The notes under the pieces were generated by a model. The model was given only the letters and a program-made list of their open reading frames with translations. It had not been told where the DNA came from and ran no database searches. From assembly GCA_963210315.1 (NCBI GenBank), contig OY723286.1, positions 1,178,001 to 1,242,000 on the forward strand: DNA of 64,000 nucleotides. The letters run 5' to 3'. The position numbers and the translations under genes are program-made. The DNA comes from Rhynchopus euleeides (Eukaryota > Euglenozoa > Diplonemea > Diplonemida > Diplonemidae). Numbering within the stretch: the stretch's first letter is position 1; the number at the start of each line of letters is the position of its first letter. Positions 33,234 through 44,700 of this stretch are shown piece by piece.

Positions 33234-33878
33234 TCACTGCTTCCAGGCGAAGCCACGAGCCTCGAAGGCGTTGCCGGTGCTCGCGTCCATGACGATGCAC
33301 TGGAAGTTGCTGCCCTCGGCAACGACACCCGTGTTGGCGGTGACGACAGAGCCCTGCTTGAACTGGAGGGAGCCGGAGGCAGCCACCTGGCGCGTCGAGT
33401 TGACCGTGACGGCCGCCCCGTCGAACACCTTCGCCGCCTGCGTCCCGAAGTTGGCGTACCCGTCCACCTGGTACGCCCCCGCGATCCCGCCGGCCAGGAA
33501 GGCCAGCTCACCCTTGACCGACACCTTCGGGCATGCCACCTGTGCCGCCCCGCTGTTGATCTCCAGGTGCCCGTTCCCCTGCACCGTGATGGTGCGTGCC
33601 ACGGTCAGGTTCGCCAGCACGCGCAGGCGCGCCGAGTTCGCCACCATGTTCCCCATTGTCAGCGACCCGATGCTGGTCGGCTGCACCAGCACCACCGTGG
33701 CGTCCTTCGCCTCCGCGTCGTCGATCGTCACGTCGTCGTTCGCCCCCGGCACCACGGCGGGGTACCAGTTGTTCGCCGTCGTCCACTGCTGGTCGTTCAC
33801 AATTCCGGTCCACTTCACCTGCGTCCCAGACGACACGGCCACAATGGCCGCAAGCACTGCGAACGACGTCATCTGCAT
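33234..33878 (-). CDS. Secreted beta-rich protein (G8/autotransporter-like repeat)
   Basis: The start at 33878 (MQMTSFAVLAAIVAVSSG) gives a clear signal peptide and 214 residues; upstream in-frame codons look like 5' UTR. The mature part begins QVKWTGIVNDQQWTTANNWY, then GANDDVTIDD and repeated short beta strands (SIGSLTMGN, ARLRVLANLTV, GHLEINSGA). This resembles the start of G8 domains and bacterial right-handed beta-helix surface proteins, where W..A.NW..G..P..D.V.I motifs begin the solenoid. It contains only two cysteines after the signal. The role is probably extracellular binding or structure; no catalytic motif is seen. Confidence 0.65.
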   Translation of the reverse strand: MQMTSFAVLAAIVAVSSGTQVKWTGIVNDQQWTTANNWYPAVVPGANDDVTIDDAEAKDATVVLVQPTSIGSLTMGNMVANSARLRVLANLTVARTITVQGNGHLEINSGAAQVACPKVSVKGELAFLAGGIAGAYQVDGYANFGTQAAKVFDGAAVTVNSTRQVAASGSLQFKQGSVVTANTGVVAEGSNFQCIVMDASTGNAFEARGFAWKQ

Positions 33879-34803
33879 TGTCGGTGTTTTTGAGGGTGTC
33901 TTGCGGTGTGTCTGCAGGTGGTGGTGTGGTGGTGTGGGTCTCATAATCGGCGTGTGAAGGGGGATGGTTGTGGAAGCTTGTACCCGCATATCCCGCCCCT
34001 CGCAACAAGGATGGTATCGGCAGTGTGGAGTGGAGAGGTGGATGCACAGTCCTTTCACTCGTTGACCTCCCAAAACCACGCAGCGGTTGGCGCACCATGT
34101 GTGTATCATCTCACAGATGCCCCCCTCCCACTGCCGCACTTCGCCCTAACCAGGCGAGATGCAGGGACACAAAAGAGGAGAAACGATGATGAAATATGGA
34201 GGGTAAGCAAATGAATGAAACACCACAAGAGCAAGGCAAGAAACACATCTCAGCTTGTTGCCCTGGAGGACCCAGAGCGCCGAAGGGGGAGGGCAGGCAC
34301 AGCACAAGACAGGACCACCGCGTTGGTAGGAAGTATTCGCGTGACAGGCGGAGGCATGCCATACAGGTGCAGGTCTTGTGCCCTCCTTTCTGTGCAGGCA
34401 CAGTCAACAACCGAGATGCACATGTGCAGGTGGCCCTCAGTCAAGTGTGGCATCTGCAACTAGCATAGAGTGAGGTGGGAGGTGGGGGACGTGGAAAACA
34501 AAACAAAGCAAATGTGTGGAAGCAGCAAATCATCGACACGGCAAGCAGGCCACCTGGCACACCCGCATGAAGCAGATGAATCCGGCACACGATGGCTTCC
34601 CAAATAAAGTCAACACAACTGTTGCGATGCGGCTGAACCGTTCGGCTGCAACACACGGCTGCAGCCACTGCACGGCTCAGTGTGGCGGCAGCAGCAGGAG
34701 TGTCTATCGAAGGTTGGGGAGGGGTGGCGTGTTGGAGAGAAACGAAACACGTGGCAGGGGCATGTATCAATGTGCGCCCTGCTCTATTGAGCTGCCCGGT
34801 GCT
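33879..34803. other. Intergenic, nothing recognised
   Basis: This is the upstream flank of the beta-rich protein gene and 3' flank of the LPMO gene. No ORF with recognisable features, no clear repeat. Confidence 0.5.
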
Positions 34804-36047
34804 CTACCCGAGCACGCGGCATGTCCACCCAGCCCCGCTGCACGACGTCAGGCACTGCGCGTACCACTGGTGCTGCTCGTAGCAACGTGTACCGCCTGCG
34901 CAGCAGCGTGGCGCCTGCTTGCACCCGCCCCACTTGCCGATCGTCTTGCTGCAGGTGCCTCCGGAGGGTGGTTGAGGCTGGGGCTGGGGCTGAGGCTGAG
35001 GCTGTGGTGCAGGTGCAGGTGCAGGAGGGCTGTTACCGCCCCCCGCCAGCTCAAAGCGGAACTGCTGCACAGGGGACACCGCGCATGACCACTGGTGCAC
35101 CCGCGCCCCGTTGCGGGTGCGTGTGTTCCAGTCGACGTCGACACACTTCCCGCTGTGCACAGCACGCAGGGTGTAATACCCGCCACCCGCGCCCACCACG
35201 GCGAACTGCTGGTTGGCCCCCCCAGAGCAGGCCCACTGCTGCAGCCGTGCCCCGTTGCTGTGCGACACGCGCTCCACGTCGAGGCACTTCCCCGAATGCA
35301 CGTTGGTGAGGTCGTACCTGCCCCCGCCCCTGCTCCGCACGCGCCACTGCTGGTTGGCCTGCCCGGCCCACCCCCACTGCTGCACCTTCGCCCCGTTGCC
35401 ACGTCCCGCCCCCGCCACCTCCAGCACCTTCCCGGATGCACGCACAACCAGCCTGTACGTCTGCCCTGACTGCAGGGCGCCAGACCCGCCTGTAGGGGGC
35501 TGTGGCTGTGGCTGTGGTGCAGGTGGCGTCGGGGGGACAGGAGCAGGTGCAGGTGCACCGCCACCCCCCATCTGCACGTTGCACTGGTGGAACAGCTCTG
35601 TGGGCGGCTGCCGCATCCCCCCGTCCTGCGTGCAGAAGGGGGCAGACTCGAACGACGCACGCGACAGCGGGGCGTTCGCATTCCACCCGTTGCGTGTGAT
35701 GTAGTACTTGAAGTCACGGGTCACGTGGTTCGCCTGGAACCACCACTTGAAGGTCACCCGCCCGGAAGACAGCGGCACCTTGTGCCAGCGCGTCGCACTC
35801 TGCACGTTCATGTCCGGGAAGCGACTGTTGGCCGCTGCCGCTGCAATCCTCCCATCGGGCGGCCCACGGCTGGGTAGCCCTCAGGCCCCTCCAGGCTCCA
35901 CGGCTCGTACTGGATCTGCCCGCAGTTCTGGTTCTTCCGCACCTTCGTGTAGCACAGGTACCCGCGCGACCCAGGCGACTCGATGTGCCCGTGCCCTGCA
36001 ACCCCGAGTGCGTACAGCAGCACACCCAACACAGCCTGTGCCCGCAT
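34804..36047 (-). pseudogene. AA10 lytic polysaccharide monooxygenase + ricin B + CBM1-like, one-base frame break
   Basis: Copper enzyme that oxidatively cleaves chitin or cellulose outside the cell. The start at 36047 gives an 18-residue signal peptide whose cleavage leaves His19 first (HGHIESPGSRGYLC), the N-terminal half of the copper histidine brace. The second brace His is in WWFQANHVTRDFKYYIT, as in bacterial CBP21-type AA10 enzymes. A ricin-B lectin domain follows with QQW motifs (KVQQWGWAG, RLQQWACSG, RVHQWSCAV). After a Pro/Gln linker comes a C-terminal Cys-rich CBM1-like module (CCAGGTRCYEQHQWYAQC). At about 35,858 the frame changes (GYPAVGRP-M versus the homologous A-G-P-A-D-G-R-I). 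The span is 1,244 nt, one base short of whole codons, and no intron fits. It is either a true lesion or a one-base sequencing error. Confidence 0.85.
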
Positions 36048-36958
36048 GGCTGTTCTGCCTGGTGTCGACCGATGTGGCCTGCGTGCGGTGGTGGTGGTGA
36101 TGTGTGGTCTGGCGCAACAGTGCGGCCAGTGTGCAGTGCAGGCGAGGGAAGGGAAGAGAGGGGACGTAGACCAAGAATGTGCGGGAGGCGAGGGGAGGAG
36201 GGGGAGCGATTCGCTTTTGGCAGCAGGCTGCAGGCTAGGGGCGCAGGTAGGGCAGGCGGGCATCTCATCCCGGCAAAAGAGAAGCAACGGCAAGGCAAGG
36301 CAGGGTGCATGTGGCGTGGGTTGCATGTGCACAGGCACAGACACGCACACGCACACAGCAACAGGCGCATGCCAGAAGAGGGAGGCGCATGCAGCGCGTG
36401 AACAATAACTGGGGCACACACGGCGTCGCCCGTCCAGCTGCTGCCAAGGACAAGGCACGGCACACACAGCTGGCACAGGCAGACCCCGGTGTGCACAGGT
36501 GAGAGGGCGAGGCTAGGGCTGTGTGCCACACCAGGCAAGGCTGCTTGCGCCCTGCATGGAGATGGCACACATGCGGCACACACGCACGCCACACATGTGC
36601 AGCACATGCAGGCGTGTGGGTGTTCCGTGTTGGACAGAGTTGTGTTGCATCGTGTCGATGCCATGTGGTACCTGATAACTGCACCGCCAAGAGTTGAGAG
36701 TTGATTTTGAATTTCAGATGCGGCGTGTGCTGCTGCACTCGACCTGCGGCATGCCAAACATGCGGGCAGCTTTTGCGTGGGACGGGAAGGCAGAACTGCC
36801 GGCAGCTGCACCTGCCACACACAGCGGGGTGGTGCTTGCTTGCTGCCAGCAGTAATGCAATCCCCTATACCAGCACGCTGTACCTGCACGGCTAGACAAC
36901 AGGAGATCGGCTGCACCATACATGCTGATGCTATGATATGAACGCCGGCCCCACAGCC
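36048..36958. other. Intergenic, CA/TG-rich
   Basis: The left part, next to 36047, is the LPMO upstream region. The rest has CA/TG-rich patches (36340-36360, 36560-36600). No supported gene. Confidence 0.5.
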
Positions 36959-37309
36959 TCAGAGCTTCTTCACCGTCATCTTGTCGATCTTCCCGGTCGC
37001 GTTGAAGTGGATCGTGTGCTGCACAGTCAAGTTGAACACAAGCACCTCCGCCGTCACCTTGCGCGACACCACCCCAGGCTTCACCACCTTGAACGGCTCC
37101 TCCTTGACGATCTTCATCCCGTCCTTGTCCTGCTCCTTCCACTTCTTCAGGATCTTCGCCTTCCCCTTGAAGGTGTCCGACCCGAACATCGCAGGCGTCT
37201 CCATCACCGTGGTCTCGAGGACGAACCGCTCCACCGCCTCTGCGCTCTTCTTCTGCTTCCGCAGCTCCACAAGCTGCGTGGCGAGCTCCACGATGTCGAA
37301 TGTGGACAT
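36959..37309 (-). CDS. Small NTF2/SnoaL-like protein (116 aa)
   Basis: The start MSTFDIVELATQ at 37309 gives 116 residues with no signal peptide; further upstream in-frame codons look like leader. The layout fits the cone-shaped NTF2/SnoaL fold: an N-terminal helix (VELATQLVELRKQKKSAEAV), a central FVLETTVMETPAMFGS followed by a helix (KGKAKILKKWKEQDKDG), then long beta strands (VSRKVTAEVLVFNLTVQHTI) and the ending GKIDKMTVKKL. Family members include polyketide cyclases and small binding proteins, so the substrate is not predictable. Good codon bias and no low complexity support a real gene. Confidence 0.7.
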   Translation of the reverse strand: MSTFDIVELATQLVELRKQKKSAEAVERFVLETTVMETPAMFGSDTFKGKAKILKKWKEQDKDGMKIVKEEPFKVVKPGVVSRKVTAEVLVFNLTVQHTIHFNATGKIDKMTVKKL

Positions 37310-38985
37310 GGTGCGTGTGGGTGTGGGTGTGGTGGGAGGGAGGTGGCTGTGGTTCCAGGCGGTGTGGAAAGCGGGTGGGGTGTCTTGGTCTTGGGAACAG
37401 TCGCCAAACAAGCAAACGAGGCCAGCATGCCAGGGGAGGGTTGCGGGTGCCTCGGTGCGGGCAGGGGAGCCATCATGCAATGCAAACTAGTAACTGGACT
37501 CAGACCGGTTGCTCTCACCTCACAACACCCGGCACAACATAAGTCAAACCTCAAGCAGCTGGGGCACAACGCCACACAGTGGCTGACATATGGTCAGCCG
37601 AGGCCGAGACCGAGGCCCAGGCACACATAAACCCCGGATACTAAAAACAACCCCTTCTTCTTCTTCTTCCTCTTCTCCTTCACCGCCTGCTTCGTTTGAT
37701 GACTGCCGCTGGGCCACAACAGCCCCCGCGCAACCTCCCTCCCATCTACCCAACACCCAAAAGGGAGTAGCGCGGTGGCAGCATCAAAGAAGTGGAGACG
37801 GGCTCTTCCGATCGCTTTGGGGAAACACAGAACACAGCCCCCATCCAAGGGGCCTGGGAGGGGCGGGGGGGCGAGTGCCGCACACCGACCGCTTGACGAA
37901 TCATAGCGGTGGGGGGTGCGTCACTTCATAATATTATACCAGGGGGGAATGAGATGTGATGCAGTTGTGTTGAAATCTCTTCTTGAATCAAGTTTGGCCG
38001 CCAGCAGGAAGTCACACACACACACAGCAAACCCGCTGCAACCGAATCCACGCACATGCCGCCCTGCCTTGCTGATGTCTATGTGTTCTCTGGAACTGTG
38101 GCAGCCCAGGGAAGCGCAGGGAGGGCGCCACGCGCACAGGATTGCAACACACTGTGTGTGGTGTGCCCTGTTCTATCTCAAGGAGCATGTGCCGGGAGTC
38201 TCGGGGGACGGCGGAAACTAGGCACAGCCTCGTTACCCACCTTCCAATTTCCAATAATCTGTAGCAGATTTGAATATCGGTCCGTGGGACCCGTCGTCTC
38301 AGGGAGACATCCGTACACACCACCGGGCACGCTCCGCCGTCTGCCCGGGGTCCCCGCCCGCCCGCCCACCCCCAGTGTGGTGTGGTGCGGTGTGGGGAGA
38401 AGGACGAGAGACAAGAGATACAAGAGATGATAAAGGCAGCATAAGAGAGGTGTGGAGGAGGGGGTGGGGAATGGGGCAACAGCAAATGCAAAAGAAAGGC
38501 TCGAAAGGGTTCCGGGTCTGTCCACTGCAGCAGGGGGTGAGAGACCCCACCCTGCAAACCCACAGAGGCGCCGGGCCGCGTTTGCTGAACACCCGCACCC
38601 CGTCGGGGGGTGGTGAAACGCACGCAGCTTCCGGGCGGTGGTAGGTGGTTGGTGGAAGGCGTGTGGAACAAGGAAACAGGCACCAGCAAGGGCGGATAAC
38701 AGGGAGATATAACGATGATGATGCGATGATGAGGACAGAAAGGCAAGGGATGTCGGGGGCGGGGGGCACCTTGCGGTACCACACTCTATCCCGTGCCATC
38801 CCACCATGCCACGCAGACAAAGAACCCGAGGGCTCTTCACGAGGGGGGTGGGTACGCGACAAACACCAAACTCAGATGAACCTTCAAATGTGTGATGAGG
38901 GTGGGTGGGAGTAGGGGACAGGGGGCAGACCATGTGTCCGCCCCCTCGCCCCCAACCCAGCACCAGCATCAAGGACAATCAGGTT
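37310..38985. other. Gene-less interval
   Basis: This is 1.7 kb with no convincing ORF. It contains a CT-rich microsatellite (37655-37685) and inserts rich in CCCGCC or GGGTGG. A 256-codon minus frame at 38012-38782 has no domain character. Confidence 0.55.
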
Positions 38986-40022
38986 CTACTGGCACCACTT
39001 GCGCGACCGGCTGCCCACACACCTCAGCCCCCAGGAGCAGCAGCCCTCGTTCCTGGTGCACGAGCCCCACCTCGAGATCCGGCGCCAGCACCGCGAGGGG
39101 CGCGGCTGGGGACGCGGTGCGGGTGCGGGGCGGGGTGCCGGTGCCGGTGCGCTGCCCCCGATCAGACGGCAGGACCAGCTGGTGCAGGAGGAGCGGCACT
39201 GCGCGGGGCGCCCCGACACCTGGTAGCACCGCGTCCCAGACTGGCAGCAGTTGGGGGACGACCCACAGCGGGACCACATCCCCAGCCTCCACCTGCACGA
39301 CCCCGGGCTCGGGCGGGGCTGGGGGCGAGGCTGAGGGCGGGGCTGCGGACGCGGCTGGGGGCGAGGCTGGGGGCGGGGTGCCGGGCCTGGCCCCGGAGCA
39401 GGACCACCCCCGCTGTTGGACACACGCACACGCACCGTGCATGTCGCAGACGACCCGCCAGACCCGGTGAAGGTGGCGCTCAGCGTGTAGGTCTGCCCCA
39501 CCATGTCACGCGTCGGGGTGAACCGCACCTCCGCGGCCCCCGTGTCCAGCGTCGACCCGTCGCGCATCGTGTAGCGCACACCCGACTTGGCGGTCGTCCC
39601 GCTGTACGACACGCGCATCGACCGCGACGGGTCGTACACAGCGTTGAAGTCGACGATGAAGGTGCGCGACGGCTGCAACGTGTGCGTCTGCGTCGCCCCC
39701 ACGGACGCCAGGCACCGCGGGCGCGTGAAGGTCCGGGAGCACCCGTTGTACATGAAGTCGATGGCGGCCACGTCCCCTGCGCTCAGCCCGTTGCGCTGCC
39801 CGATCGGGGACGGGGCGATGATGGTCGGGCGACTCCCGATGCGGAACCCGTTCGGCCCGTAGTGCATGATGGACCCGTAGTCGTACTTCCCCATGTCGCG
39901 CCCGTCACGCCGGTTCTTGTTGAAGTTCCCTCCATCCCGCGCTGCACCTGCGACAGGTCGACACGCACGAACCTGTCGCGGTCCTTGCGCGACTGTTCAT
40001 GGCTGAGTCCAAGGCTGTGGCC

Positions 40023-41956
40023 TTATTCAACTTTACGTGGCGAGCGGCAAAGGTGACGACCAGTGGGCCCAGCGCTACGCATGCCCAGACACTGAACCCA
40101 AACAGTGGCTACACACGATTCCCACACACGGTTGTCTGCGGTGAGGAAAAGAGACACCCTTAGGTCTCTGCAAAAACCTGCCGCTGGTTAGCAACCTGGG
40201 GCGCCACCCCCTAAAGTGTGAGGAGACCCGGTGGCTCAAGAAGGGTTTCCGGATCCCACGCGGAGTGAGGGTAACCATAGATGTACCGCCCTTGGAAAAA
40301 AAAGGGCAAAAAGGGCGCCCCAGGGGCACTTCGCCCTTTTTCGAAAAAGGGCTCCTGAGGGGCGAATCTACCGCTTAAAAACGGGCAAAAAGGGCGAAAA
40401 TGGCCGAAAAAAAAGGGCGTTCCTCAAAAAAGGGCGGGTCAGGGGCGGAAAAATGGGGGTTTTCTGGGTGGGCTACTGGACTTTATTTGGGCACACTGAG
40501 GTGCCTTGCGCCACGTGGCGCACGGCAGCGAACGCCTTGGCAAGTGGGTGTCTCCCAAGGCAAAAATGAGTGAACGGGCAGCATGCCGTTCCACATTTTT
40601 GGTCTCTGGATCAACAAACGAGAGCGCACCACAGGTCTCGGCATTATCTGCTTTGAGAACCTCTGCATGGACAGGAACCGGAAGCCCCCCTGTGTAGGAG
40701 TGCTTCAGCAGAGACGAACATGTCGTCACGGTGGCGCTTCAGGCGTGTGCCGAGCTATATGTCGACACACACCTTCCCGGTGGGGCTCCAGGCATTTGCC
40801 GAGCTAGTGTATTGTATCAACTGTTATAACAATAATGAGAAAACATACATGGGCCAGGGCTGGGGTCAGGGGAATGGGCTGTTCAGTGGAGGTTCTGAGT
40901 GCGGCCGCCGGCTCTCATTTCTCACAGATTCAGAATCCTTAGGAAATCGATAAATTTTGGCCGCAAAAAGACGACACCACCGAAAATTCACCCAAAAACG
41001 TCGAGATACCTGTTTCTGGGCCTATTTTGCACCCAGAAACACGTTTTTGAGCCTCTGTGAAAAATCCGATTTTTTCAGATTTTTCGCGATTTTCGCATTG
41101 TCCTCGCCCAGCCAAAAAATCGATTTTTGGCTGGGAAATGCAGGGAAATGCAAAAAATCAACGAATTACGCCGTTTTAACCCCTTTCGTGCACTTTTTGG
41201 TCCTACAAGGGGGAATATGGGGTGTTGGGCCCCCCTACGACTTGTGTTTTTTTTTGGCTGAGGCGCCCCTGAAACGCCCCTGAGGCGCCCTTCAGGAGCC
41301 CCTGAAACGCCCCTCAGGAGCCCCTGAAACGCCCTTTTTTTTTCCAGGGGCGTTTCAAGGGCGTTTCAGGGGCTAAGGAAAAGTTTCACGGGCGAAACGC
41401 CATTTTTGACCAATTTTTTTCCCGCCCTTTTTGCCCTTTTTTTTCCAAGGGCGGTACATCTATGGGTAACTAGCTAGTCTTTACCCATGGGAAGACATTG
41501 TGTGTAATGCACTCCTACGTTTTTCCAACCTTTTCGGACTTTCATCCCGTCCCCCCACGTAGTGCGAGTCCTATACGCGTCCCGAACGTACTAGGGCCAC
41601 TCCCACCTGTACGTTACACTGTGTGAAACAGAGACGCAACTGCGGTGGTCTGACCTCCGTCTATGACAGAAGGGAGGCGGGCTACTCCGGCCCGGAAGCC
41701 CGCGCAGGGGGTCGCCGTGGAGGACACAGGACGAGGGGCGCCCGGCCCCCATTGGAGGTCTTGGGATCTCGGTTCTTTGGGCTCAGGGTTCCCCCTTCAT
41801 AGACCAGGTCACCACCCCGGCTATTCCGGCTCCATGCACAAGGCATTTCAGCACCGAGGTAACCACCCCACCGCTGACTCTGTTCACCCCCCGCGCAGTG
41901 CAATGCGAGGGGATTAGCAGGGGCGCCACGTGCAGGCGTCAGGCGGCTTTAACCCC
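40023..41956 (-). mobile_element. Retroposon-like insertion in astacin gene, 20-bp target duplication
   Basis: The insertion is flanked by identical 20-bp copies of CTGAGTCCAAGGCTGTGGCC (40003-40022 and 41957-41976). Once the nested 1.2-kb DNA element is removed, about 740 bp remain. The right part (about 41,750-41,890) is homologous to 52,230-52,330 of the peroxidase insertion: shared blocks include GACCAGGTC, CCGGCT, CAGCACCGAGG and CCACCCCACCGC. Long target duplications fit a LINE-mobilised (SINE or non-LTR) mechanism. It carries no ORF with a known domain. The sequence lacks a GT donor at the junction, so it is unlikely to be a spliceable intron. Confidence 0.7.
40276..41464. mobile_element. 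Nested non-autonomous DNA element, TIR CATAGATGTACCGCCC
   Basis: The ends are CATAGATGTACCGCCCTTGG and its reverse complement, followed inward by AAAAAAAAGGGCAAAAAGGG. Direct repeats GGTAAC flank it (40270-40275 and 41465-41470), a 6-bp target duplication. The interior contains GGGCGTTTCAGGGGC-type palindromic repeats and A/T-rich DNA but no clear transposase gene. It inserted into the retroposon-like element, so it is the younger event. Confidence 0.7.
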
Positions 41957-43150
41957 CTGAGTCCAAGGCTGTGGCCAATCTCATGTATGGTTGCCCCGAC
42001 CCCGCACCCACGTGCAATCGACACCGAGTTCACCCCGTTCCCGCGCCGCCCGACCGGGGAGCTGCACCCGCCCCCCTGGGTGAAGCGGATGTACGGGCGT
42101 GGGCACGACCCCTCCGACCTGCACTTGTTGAACCGGATGCACGTCTTCGACTCCCAGTCCCGCACCGCCGCAGACACCCGGTTGTCGTTGCTGCTGATCG
42201 GGGACGCGATGTAGTAGTTCACAGGCCGCCCCACAGGGAACAGCTGCGAGTTCCTCGTCAGCGGGGTCGCCCCGAGACTCTTCCCGTCACGGCCCCGCTC
42301 CACCTGCACATCCCCGTCCACAATGTCGTAGTCGTAGTCCCAGTCGGGCCGCACACCGCCCCCCTTCTTCTCACCCAGCGCACCTGCTGCCTCGCCGTGC
42401 TGCACCTCTGCCCCACGCACGCACAGAGCTGCCACAGCCACAAGCCAGCCGAGGGTGGCTCCCTGCCGACACATTGTCATTCTTGTCTGTGTTCTCCTTC
42501 TTCAAAACAAGGAATCACCTCACCTTTGTGTGATGGATATGGCACCTGCGGAGGGGGTCTTGGTCTTGGACGTGGTCAACAACAAGACACGGGCATCGAT
42601 CACCTGGATATACGTACTCATCACAAGGTTGGGGGATGCTGTGGGCGGGGTCAAATGCGGTTCACTGTCGCTGTCACCGATGGTTGCAGCAGATCCCGCG
42701 GGTCGGACCATGAGTCCGATGCAAAGAATACGCACTCACACCACACAGCGTCCGGCTGGCTGGCCTGGCCATCCGGAGGGCAAATACGAACAGCAGCAGC
42801 AGGCTGGTGCTATTGCAGATGCCGAAGAGAGGAGAAGAGAAGAACACACAGCGTCTGGCTGGCAGGCGCCTTGACTGGCAAGCGCCTGCGGATGCCGAAA
42901 AGAATAAAAGAGGAGAAGAAGGACAAGGAAGGGGAACAAACCCTGCACGTGCGTCATGAACAGGGGCAGGTGGTTCAAGACAGCGTGCACCCGAGCTAGA
43001 GACACCCACACGCGGTGGTGGGTGTTGGACAGAACATCACAAGAGAATTGGTCACACCACGTCAAGCCGTGGCGTGTTTGCATCGAATCAGACAGGCTGA
43101 CAGGATACACCGTCAGCCTGCTCACGCGAGGCACAGAACAACAGACATCA

Positions 43151-43923
43151 TCACTTGCTGATCACCGACACAACGTCCTTGGCGGTGGCAGTTGCAGACC
43201 CGGGGTTCTGTCCCGTCACCAGACGCTCGTCCACAACGGACAGCTCACCCCAGTCCTTCACGGAGACAAACTTCGCCCCGCGCTCCTTCAGCGTCGTCTC
43301 CAGCATGAAGGGCATCACCTCCGACTTCTCCACAGCGTCCTCCTCGGTGTTGGTGAACCCGCTCACAAACTTCCCGGCAACCAGGTACTCCCCGGACGAC
43401 AGCTTCACGTTGACGAGCGCAGCAGGGCCGTGGCACACGGCGGCCACAACACCTCCCTTCTCGTAGATCGCAGTTGCCGCCTTGTTCTGCGCCTCACAGT
43501 CGGGGAAGTCCCACATCACCCCGTGCCCGCCCGCGTAGAAGATGGCGTCGTACTGTGCGGCAGGCTTCGGCAGCTCTGCGAGCGACACGGTGGCCAGGGA
43601 CTTCCCCTCCTTCATGTGCTGCTCCTTGAACTTCTGCGACTCGGCGTCCCCAGCGAAGCCCTGCGTGTGGCGGTGCGGGAGTTGCAACATCAGTGCGGCA
43701 CAGCCGTGCATACCTCGAGGCTCGACACGTCGCACCCCGCATCCCCACCCTTCGGGCTGACAAACACCACGTCGTACCCAGCAGCCTTGAACACGGCGTA
43801 GGGGTGCGCCACCTCCGGCAGGTACCACCCGGTCGCCGTCGGCACCACTCCCTCCTTCTTCTGCGCCGCCGTGGCCGGCATCTCCGTGTGCTGCGACACC
43901 ACAAGCAGGACAGACTTCCCCAT
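43151..43923 (-). CDS. DJ-1/PfpI-like protein (Hsp31/glyoxalase III type), copy B
   Basis: Exon 1 is 43923-43714 (70 codons), the GT-AG intron is 43713-43661 (53 nt, phase 0) and exon 2 is 43660-43151, giving 239 residues. Motifs are TATGWYLPEVAHPY (Glu37), SPKGGDAGCD, FYAGGHGVMWDF and the nucleophile elbow AVCHGPAAL (Cys146-His147), then GFTNTEED, PFMLE and TGQNPGSA. This order matches class I glutamine-amidotransferase-like Hsp31/glyoxalase III proteins, which detoxify methylglyoxal or act as protein deglycase or chaperone. There is no signal peptide. It differs from copy C at only a few residues (for example VSGF versus VGGF and VISK versus VLSK), so the duplication is recent or homogenised. 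Confidence 0.9.
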
Positions 43924-44042
43924 TGTTAGTTTGTTTTGTGTTGTGGGTACGGTGTGGGAAACTGTGTGTGTATGGGTGTCTTGGTGGGTGGGTGGGTGGG
44001 GCACGACATTGAACAGGAACAGAACACACACCCTGCAGGCGG

Positions 44043-44360
44043 ACTAGCGTCTCGTCTTTCGTGTCTAGCCCAGTCCATTGACCCCGCATCGACGTGTGGC
44101 GATTGCGAAGCTGGTTGATTCCAGGCACTCCATCCGGTGCATGTGTTTGGAGTGCAGCCTATCTCCCCGACCAGTTCAACTGCCTCCCGCACAGGGACTG
44201 CGGGTCGGTGCAGCAGGGGCAGAGCGATGGAGGGGTGGCGCCTCAAGGCACAGTGCTGCATGCATCCAGATGCCAGCACACCGCTGTCTCGGACGTGTGT
44301 AAGTACGACAAGACCGATTATTCGGACACAAGCCGTGACTCTAGGACACCCCTTGCACTG
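44043..44360 (-). repeat. Upstream cassette copy 3 (before DJ-1 copy B)
   Basis: This is the shared cassette upstream of DJ-1 copy B, about 120 bp before its start. It ends slightly earlier than the others and diverges after CACCCCTTGCA. Confidence 0.85.
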
Positions 44361-44554
44361 TATGGAACTTCACTCAACAGCAACACTGCAACATCATGAC
44401 AGGGTTGGCGTGTCTGGGTGGGTGCGGTGTGGGGAACTCTGTCGACGGGTGCGTTGATAATTCGTGAGTCCAACCCAACCGCTCATTCTGACAACGACGT
44501 GACTGAGGGCACGACTTGCAATGCGGTTTCAGTCAATTCACAAGTGAACGCAAC

Positions 44555-44700
44555 TAAACTCAACTCAAACCGCCGTTGCAAAGAAGAGCTTCATCTGCGG
44601 CAGGGGGGTCGGGGCGTGCGTGACGAACGGGGCAGTGTAGTGGATGCGCTGCGGCATTTCATCTGCTTCCGTTGATCCCGGTGATCCGGTTGCTTCCGTT
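44555..44700 (-). repeat. Dispersed 140-bp repeat, copy 1
   Basis: From TCAACTCAAACCGCCGTTGC to TTGATCCCGGTGATCCGGTT this segment is essentially identical to 48246-48395. This copy lies beyond the DJ-1 copy B cassette; the other lies about 95 bp upstream of the CAP-protein gene. Confidence 0.8.

Larger units (their letters stand above)
38986..42480 (-). pseudogene. Astacin-type metalloprotease with two CBM1-like modules, interrupted
   Basis: Secreted zinc endopeptidase (M12A). The start at 42480 (MTMCRQGATL; a second ATG lies at 42474) gives a signal peptide. The N-terminal part carries a propeptide and the catalytic half up to HEIGHSLGLS (H166). A 1.9-kb insertion then interrupts the zinc motif. 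After it the frame resumes HEQSRKDRDRFVRVD, completing HEIGHSLGLSHEQSR. Next come GKYDYGSIMHYG (Met-turn), a beta domain, a long (Pro-Arg/Gln) linker and two Cys-rich CBM1-like repeats (GSCRWRLGMWSRCG... and SRCWRRISRWGSC...). At about 39,925 the frame slips by one (QRGMEG then NFNKNRRDGRDMG). Removing the insertion leaves 1,541 nt, one base short of whole codons. As it stands the gene cannot make a full protein. Confidence 0.8.

Noticed and set aside
40023-41956. Large intron in the astacin gene
   Set aside because: No GT donor at either end of the duplicated target, and the 20-bp direct repeat fits insertion.
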